Assembly: GCA_036654455.1 (NCBI GenBank)
Contig: JAVVRZ010000003.1
Span: 172,357-227,562 of the forward strand
Direction of reading: 5' to 3'
Origin: Clostridia bacterium
GTDB lineage: Bacteria; Bacillota; Clostridia; Christensenellales; CAG-314
DNA: 55,206 nt
The notes below the pieces were generated by a model, which saw nothing but the letters and a program-made list of their open reading frames with translations, was not told the DNA's origin and made no database searches. Positions within the stretch are counted from its first letter, which is position 1; every line of letters begins with the position of its first letter. Below are positions 51,937-55,206 of this stretch, one piece after another. A program made the position numbers and the translations under genes.

Positions 51937-53469
51937 ATGACTGAGTTTGCGCAATATTATTTAGACTTTATATTAAAATTTTTTAGCAATATCTGGAAAT
52001 TTATACTAACTATTTTTTCGGCTTTTGCTAATATTTTTACAACTGACTTTCCAAGCTATTTTAACAGTCTTGGCGTGGCTATGGACGAGTGGAATTTTTG
52101 GGGTTGGCTAGTTTGGATATTTGTCGTGCTTGTAAACGCAGTACTAATCTTCTTTCTTTGTTACCGCATAGCTCAATGGATAAGACGATATATTATATAT
52201 CGAGGCAAAAATATTGAAAAAGACAAACTTCTTGAAGAATTAGCCGTTGCAAAAATGCAAATTACCGAGCTAAACAAAGAGAAAGTTCGTCTTTACGAGT
52301 TGCAACTAGGCACTAAGGTAGCAGGCAGTTTTGCAGACAACTCAAAGGCAGACGCTGACGCAAGCGCAAGCGCCCAACTCACCACTAGATTTAACAAGTT
52401 ATCTTTACTTGACCAACAATATGAGAATCAACCGCACGTAACCGTAATGAGCGACGCAGATAGGCTTACTCTTAAAGAGATTACCGAGCGTTTTAGAAAT
52501 TTTGCGTGCAGTCAACTTAATCTTTATTATACTCTTGACGCTGTTAGATGTTACTTTGCAGGTATGGCTACAACCAAAGTACTTATACTTGAAGGTATCT
52601 CAGGCACGGGTAAAACTAGCTTTACTTACGCTATGGCTAAATTTTTCGGCGGTAATGCAAGCATAGTATCGGTTCAACCTTCTTGGCGTGACCGTGCCGA
52701 CCTTATTGGCTACTACAACGAATTTAATAAACAATTTAACGAAACCGACTTTTTAGCAAGCGTGTACGAGGCGGACTATCGTGACGACCCGCAATTTATA
52801 ATTCTTGACGAAATGAACCTTGCAAGAATTGAATATTACTTTGCAGACTTTTTGTCAATTATGGAAATGCCCGATGTCGACGAATGGAATATTGAAGTTA
52901 TAGCAAGGCAATCTTACGACGACCCCGAACTTCTTAACGAAGGTAAACTTAAAGTTCCTCAAAACTTATGGTTTGTAGGCACGGCTAACCAAGACGACTC
53001 AACCTTTACAATAACCGACAAGGTCTATGACCGTACGATAGCTATTGACCTTAACAAAAGAGGCGAATATTTTGACGCCCCTCTTGCAAGTAGCGTCAAT
53101 ATGTCTTACGACTACCTAGAAAGAATGTTTTACGAGGCTACGACCGACTATCATATATCTAATCAGGCACGTGAGAATATCAACATAATTGACGAATATT
53201 TGACCGAGAAATTAAAGATTTCTTTTGGTAACCGTATTAAACGGCAAATAGAGACCTTTGTGCCAGTATATGTCGCTTGTGGCGGTACAGAAGTTGAAAG
53301 TTTAGACTTTATATTTATGAGCAAAATTTTCCGCAAATTTACTATGCTCAATATTCCTTTTTTAACCAAAGAGCTCAACGGCTTAATCGCCCTACTTGAC
53401 AAACAATTTGGCAAGGGCGTTATGACGCAATCTATCGAGTACATTAAACAACTAATCAAGACGGCATAG
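51937..53469 (+). CDS. Membrane-anchored McrB-type AAA+ ATPase
   Basis: A 510-residue protein. Residues 1-34 look amphipathic, 55-76 are a transmembrane helix (WLVWIFVVLVNAVLIFF), and 88-125 a coiled coil. The AAA+ domain has Walker A GISGTGKT (220-227), VQPSWRDRADLIGYYN matching the McrB substrate-loop region, Walker B IILDEMNLARIEYYFADFL (Asp291-Glu292) with the McrB-style asparagine, and a sensor 1 WFVGTANQDDS. McrB proteins are GTP- or ATP-driven motors of restriction systems, but no DNA-recognition domain is seen and the membrane anchor is unexpected. It follows the signal peptidase gene by 53 bases and precedes a McrC/DUF2357-like gene by four. Confidence 0.85.
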   Translation: MTEFAQYYLDFILKFFSNIWKFILTIFSAFANIFTTDFPSYFNSLGVAMDEWNFWGWLVWIFVVLVNAVLIFFLCYRIAQWIRRYIIYRGKNIEKDKLLEELAVAKMQITELNKEKVRLYELQLGTKVAGSFADNSKADADASASAQLTTRFNKLSLLDQQYENQPHVTVMSDADRLTLKEITERFRNFACSQLNLYYTLDAVRCYFAGMATTKVLILEGISGTGKTSFTYAMAKFFGGNASIVSVQPSWRDRADLIGYYNEFNKQFNETDFLASVYEADYRDDPQFIILDEMNLARIEYYFADFLSIMEMPDVDEWNIEVIARQSYDDPELLNEGKLKVPQNLWFVGTANQDDSTFTITDKVYDRTIAIDLNKRGEYFDAPLASSVNMSYDYLERMFYEATTDYHISNQARENINIIDEYLTEKLKISFGNRIKRQIETFVPVYVACGGTEVESLDFIFMSKIFRKFTMLNIPFLTKELNGLIALLDKQFGKGVMTQSIEYIKQLIKTA

Positions 53470-53473
53470 TAAA

Positions 53474-55206
53474 ATGAAGGATTATATTGAGGCTTTTTTA
53501 CAAAAGAATAAAAAACTGCGTTCGCCGGTTGAAAGCGTTCACAACTGCATAAAAGCTGGCAATAACAGAGTAGGTAGCCAGCAAATTTTTCAATCACTAT
53601 TAATTGACGACAACTGGGTTGACAAAGTCAACTCAACATTATTATCTATTCAAAGAATTGTTACCAATCCAAGAATTTTTATTAAAGAAGAAAGACAAAT
53701 TGTATCTGTCGACCGCACAAGAAAAGTCGACGGCGAAACAATTCGTTATTTAGCAAGACACACAAGCGATATCAACGATATAGACGACGACGGTGCGGTT
53801 AAGCCAAAGCAATTAAATACTGGCGTAGCCGAAGTCGAAGTGGGCATATACGAAAATAGAGTTGTGTACGCCTTAATTTTGCGTATTGAACGTTTTTGTT
53901 TGAAGGCAATCGACGAGATAGGCGACAGAATTAACACAATAGATACAACCTCTCTTGACGTAACTTCGCAATATATTATAGACGACCGCAAATTTGACTG
54001 CAACATCAATATGAAGATGGACAAAGAGAGTAGCGACAAGGTTGTAGTCGAGAAGAACAAACAGTTGTTAGCCAACATCAAAGAGTTATTAAAGCAAATT
54101 AAGTCAATCAAACACACCCTTTTTTACAAGACGTTGTCGACCTACAAAAAAGTCGTTCCGCCTATCAACAAAACGAATTTATTTTCTAAAAATATCGACT
54201 ACAAAAATTGTTACGATTGTTGGAGTTATTTGTCGGCAAATAATGAAATAGAATGTAAGTTGTCGGTTTCTTCTGCGCCAATCGAGCTAAAACGTAAGTA
54301 TTTCGACGATATTTCCTATTTAATTTTAGCCGCAACGCTTACTTTTGCTTACAATGCCGACTCAAACAACAACTTATTAGATAGGCAAAACGCTAAGAAA
54401 CTTACTTCACGTAAATATAAAATTTTGCGTACTGTCAATTTTGACCCGTTGCTACCGAGAACAACGACGGCAAACAACGTTGATTTAATCAATCAATATT
54501 ACTTTGACAAGATGCGTGAACTAATCAACGATATCAAAGAGCAATTCAACCAAAAAGGTAAGACCGACCAACAAACGCTGTCCTCGACGTTTAGCACGCT
54601 TGCGTTTAAGACCAAGCGACTCAACCTCGCTATGTTTGAAGAAGCCCTAGGCATTAAAAAAGAATTTAATCCCACTAGCGCAAATCCCTTAGACCGAAAG
54701 AAAGAGCAAATCGCCTTTCTCGAAGAACAAATTAAGAAATACGCTTACATTGTAGGCGCTTACAAGAGAGATAAAACCTTAGAAGTCAAAAAACAAGCCA
54801 CAAGGGTTAAAAATTTAAAGAAAATGCAAAAACAGCTTGCAAGACTTGAAAAAATAGAGGCAAAAAATCAAGCCGAAAGACTTATTAAAGAACAGCAAGA
54901 AGCTATTAGAAAGCAAGCCGAATTGGAAGCCAAAAAAGTAGAATTAGAAAAATTAAGAATTGAAAAGGAACTCGCTCATAAAGCCGAAGTGGAGTTGAGA
55001 AAGCAGGCAAGGCAAGCCGAGCGGATAAAAATAAGAGAACAAAAGGAACTGGCTCACAAAGAGCAAGTCGCTCTAAACAAGCAGGCAAGGCAAACTCTAC
55101 TTGAACAAGCAAGGCTTGAAAAAGAGCAACAGCATAAAAAAGAAATTGAGGAAAAGCGTATAGCTCTTGAAAAAGCTCGTGAAGAAAAGTTAGCTCTTGA
55201 AAAAGC
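53474..55206 (+). CDS. McrC/DUF2357-like protein with long coiled coil (3' end outside window)
   Basis: The frame is open from ATG 53474, four bases after the ATPase stop, to the window end (at least 577 residues). The N-terminal half resembles DUF2357/McrC-type partners of McrB-like ATPases, notably VEVGIYENRVVY with the E-N-R motif at 127-129 and a helical region after it. No PD-(D/E)xK nuclease motif is visible in the part present. From about residue 408 it becomes a continuous Lys/Glu/Ala/Gln-rich coiled coil with a 26-residue periodic repeat (KELAHKxxVxLxKQARQ). No signal peptide, so probably cytosolic, working with the membrane-anchored ATPase. Family assignment is tentative. Confidence 0.65.
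   Translation, partial: MKDYIEAFLQKNKKLRSPVESVHNCIKAGNNRVGSQQIFQSLLIDDNWVDKVNSTLLSIQRIVTNPRIFIKEERQIVSVDRTRKVDGETIRYLARHTSDINDIDDDGAVKPKQLNTGVAEVEVGIYENRVVYALILRIERFCLKAIDEIGDRINTIDTTSLDVTSQYIIDDRKFDCNINMKMDKESSDKVVVEKNKQLLANIKELLKQIKSIKHTLFYKTLSTYKKVVPPINKTNLFSKNIDYKNCYDCWSYLSANNEIECKLSVSSAPIELKRKYFDDISYLILAATLTFAYNADSNNNLLDRQNAKKLTSRKYKILRTVNFDPLLPRTTTANNVDLINQYYFDKMRELINDIKEQFNQKGKTDQQTLSSTFSTLAFKTKRLNLAMFEEALGIKKEFNPTSANPLDRKKEQIAFLEEQIKKYAYIVGAYKRDKTLEVKKQATRVKNLKKMQKQLARLEKIEAKNQAERLIKEQQEAIRKQAELEAKKVELEKLRIEKELAHKAEVELRKQARQAERIKIREQKELAHKEQVALNKQARQTLLEQARLEKEQQHKKEIEEKRIALEKAREEKLALEK
54965..55190 (+). repeat. 78-base periodic repeat in the coiled-coil region
   Basis: Related copies begin near 54965 (AAGGAACTCGCTCAT), 55043 (AAGGAACTGGCTCAC) and 55121 (AAGAGCAACAGCAT), a period of 78 bases or 26 codons. 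GCAGGCAAGGCAA recurs in the first two. It encodes the heptad-like coiled coil and continues out of the window. Confidence 0.8.

Noticed and set aside
53163..53597. Long minus-strand open frame opposite the ATPase end
   Set aside because: It overlaps two well-supported plus-strand genes, has no ribosome binding site and shows no recognisable family features.
51937..55206. A plain McrBC restriction system
   Set aside because: There is no DNA-recognition domain, the ATPase has a transmembrane helix, no nuclease motif is visible in the partner, and the neighbours are a signal peptidase and fibre genes. The hidden C-terminus leaves some doubt.

Overview
The window looks like a chromosomal segment of a low-GC Gram-positive bacterium, most likely an uncultured gut Clostridia lineage (inference). 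The support is AGGAGG-type ribosome binding sites, TTGACA/TATAAT promoters, U-tailed hairpin terminators, cyclic-di-GMP-I riboswitches, an ER-type (SipW-like) signal peptidase, TasA-like exported proteins, a heterodimeric ABC exporter and a split transketolase. No tRNA, rRNA, CRISPR array, transposase or integrase was seen.

Layout. 1-1.7 kb: the end of a phosphate transporter gene (PiT) and its DUF47 partner. 1.85-13.1 kb: a compact purine operon, purE-C-F-M-N-O-H(transformylase only)-D-L, behind a structured leader and terminator that I cannot assign to a known riboswitch class. 13.2-16.4 kb: a secreted Ig-repeat/transglutaminase protein. 16.6-18.1 kb: gdhA. 18.3-28.7 kb: a c-di-GMP riboswitch followed by four exported proteins (1656, 1109, 270 and 277 aa). 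28.8-34.2 kb: a small P-loop kinase-like protein, a HAD phosphatase, a heterodimeric ABC exporter and a CsoR-family regulator. 34.3-46.7 kb: metabolic and envelope genes on both strands (GH29 fucosidase, a cytosolic transglutaminase-like protein, CutC, NagA, split transketolase, an EamA transporter, and an O-antigen-ligase/GT28 fusion).

46.8-55.2 kb: a second c-di-GMP riboswitch, with three successive terminator-like hairpins, precedes a divergent accessory protein and three paralogous TasA/camelysin-like subunits. A separate promoter then drives an ER-type signal peptidase, a membrane-anchored McrB-type AAA+ ATPase and a long coiled-coil McrC/DUF2357-like protein that runs off the window.

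Working model (inference): high c-di-GMP lets transcription pass the terminators in both loci and switches on a surface-fibre or matrix programme. The signal peptidase at 51.1 kb matures subunits of both loci, which share an alanine-aromatic cleavage motif (for example FAWF). The McrB-like ATPase pair, normally known from restriction systems, sits here as a membrane-associated module that may assemble, export or regulate the fibres. This combination is the strongest candidate for an undescribed system in the window.
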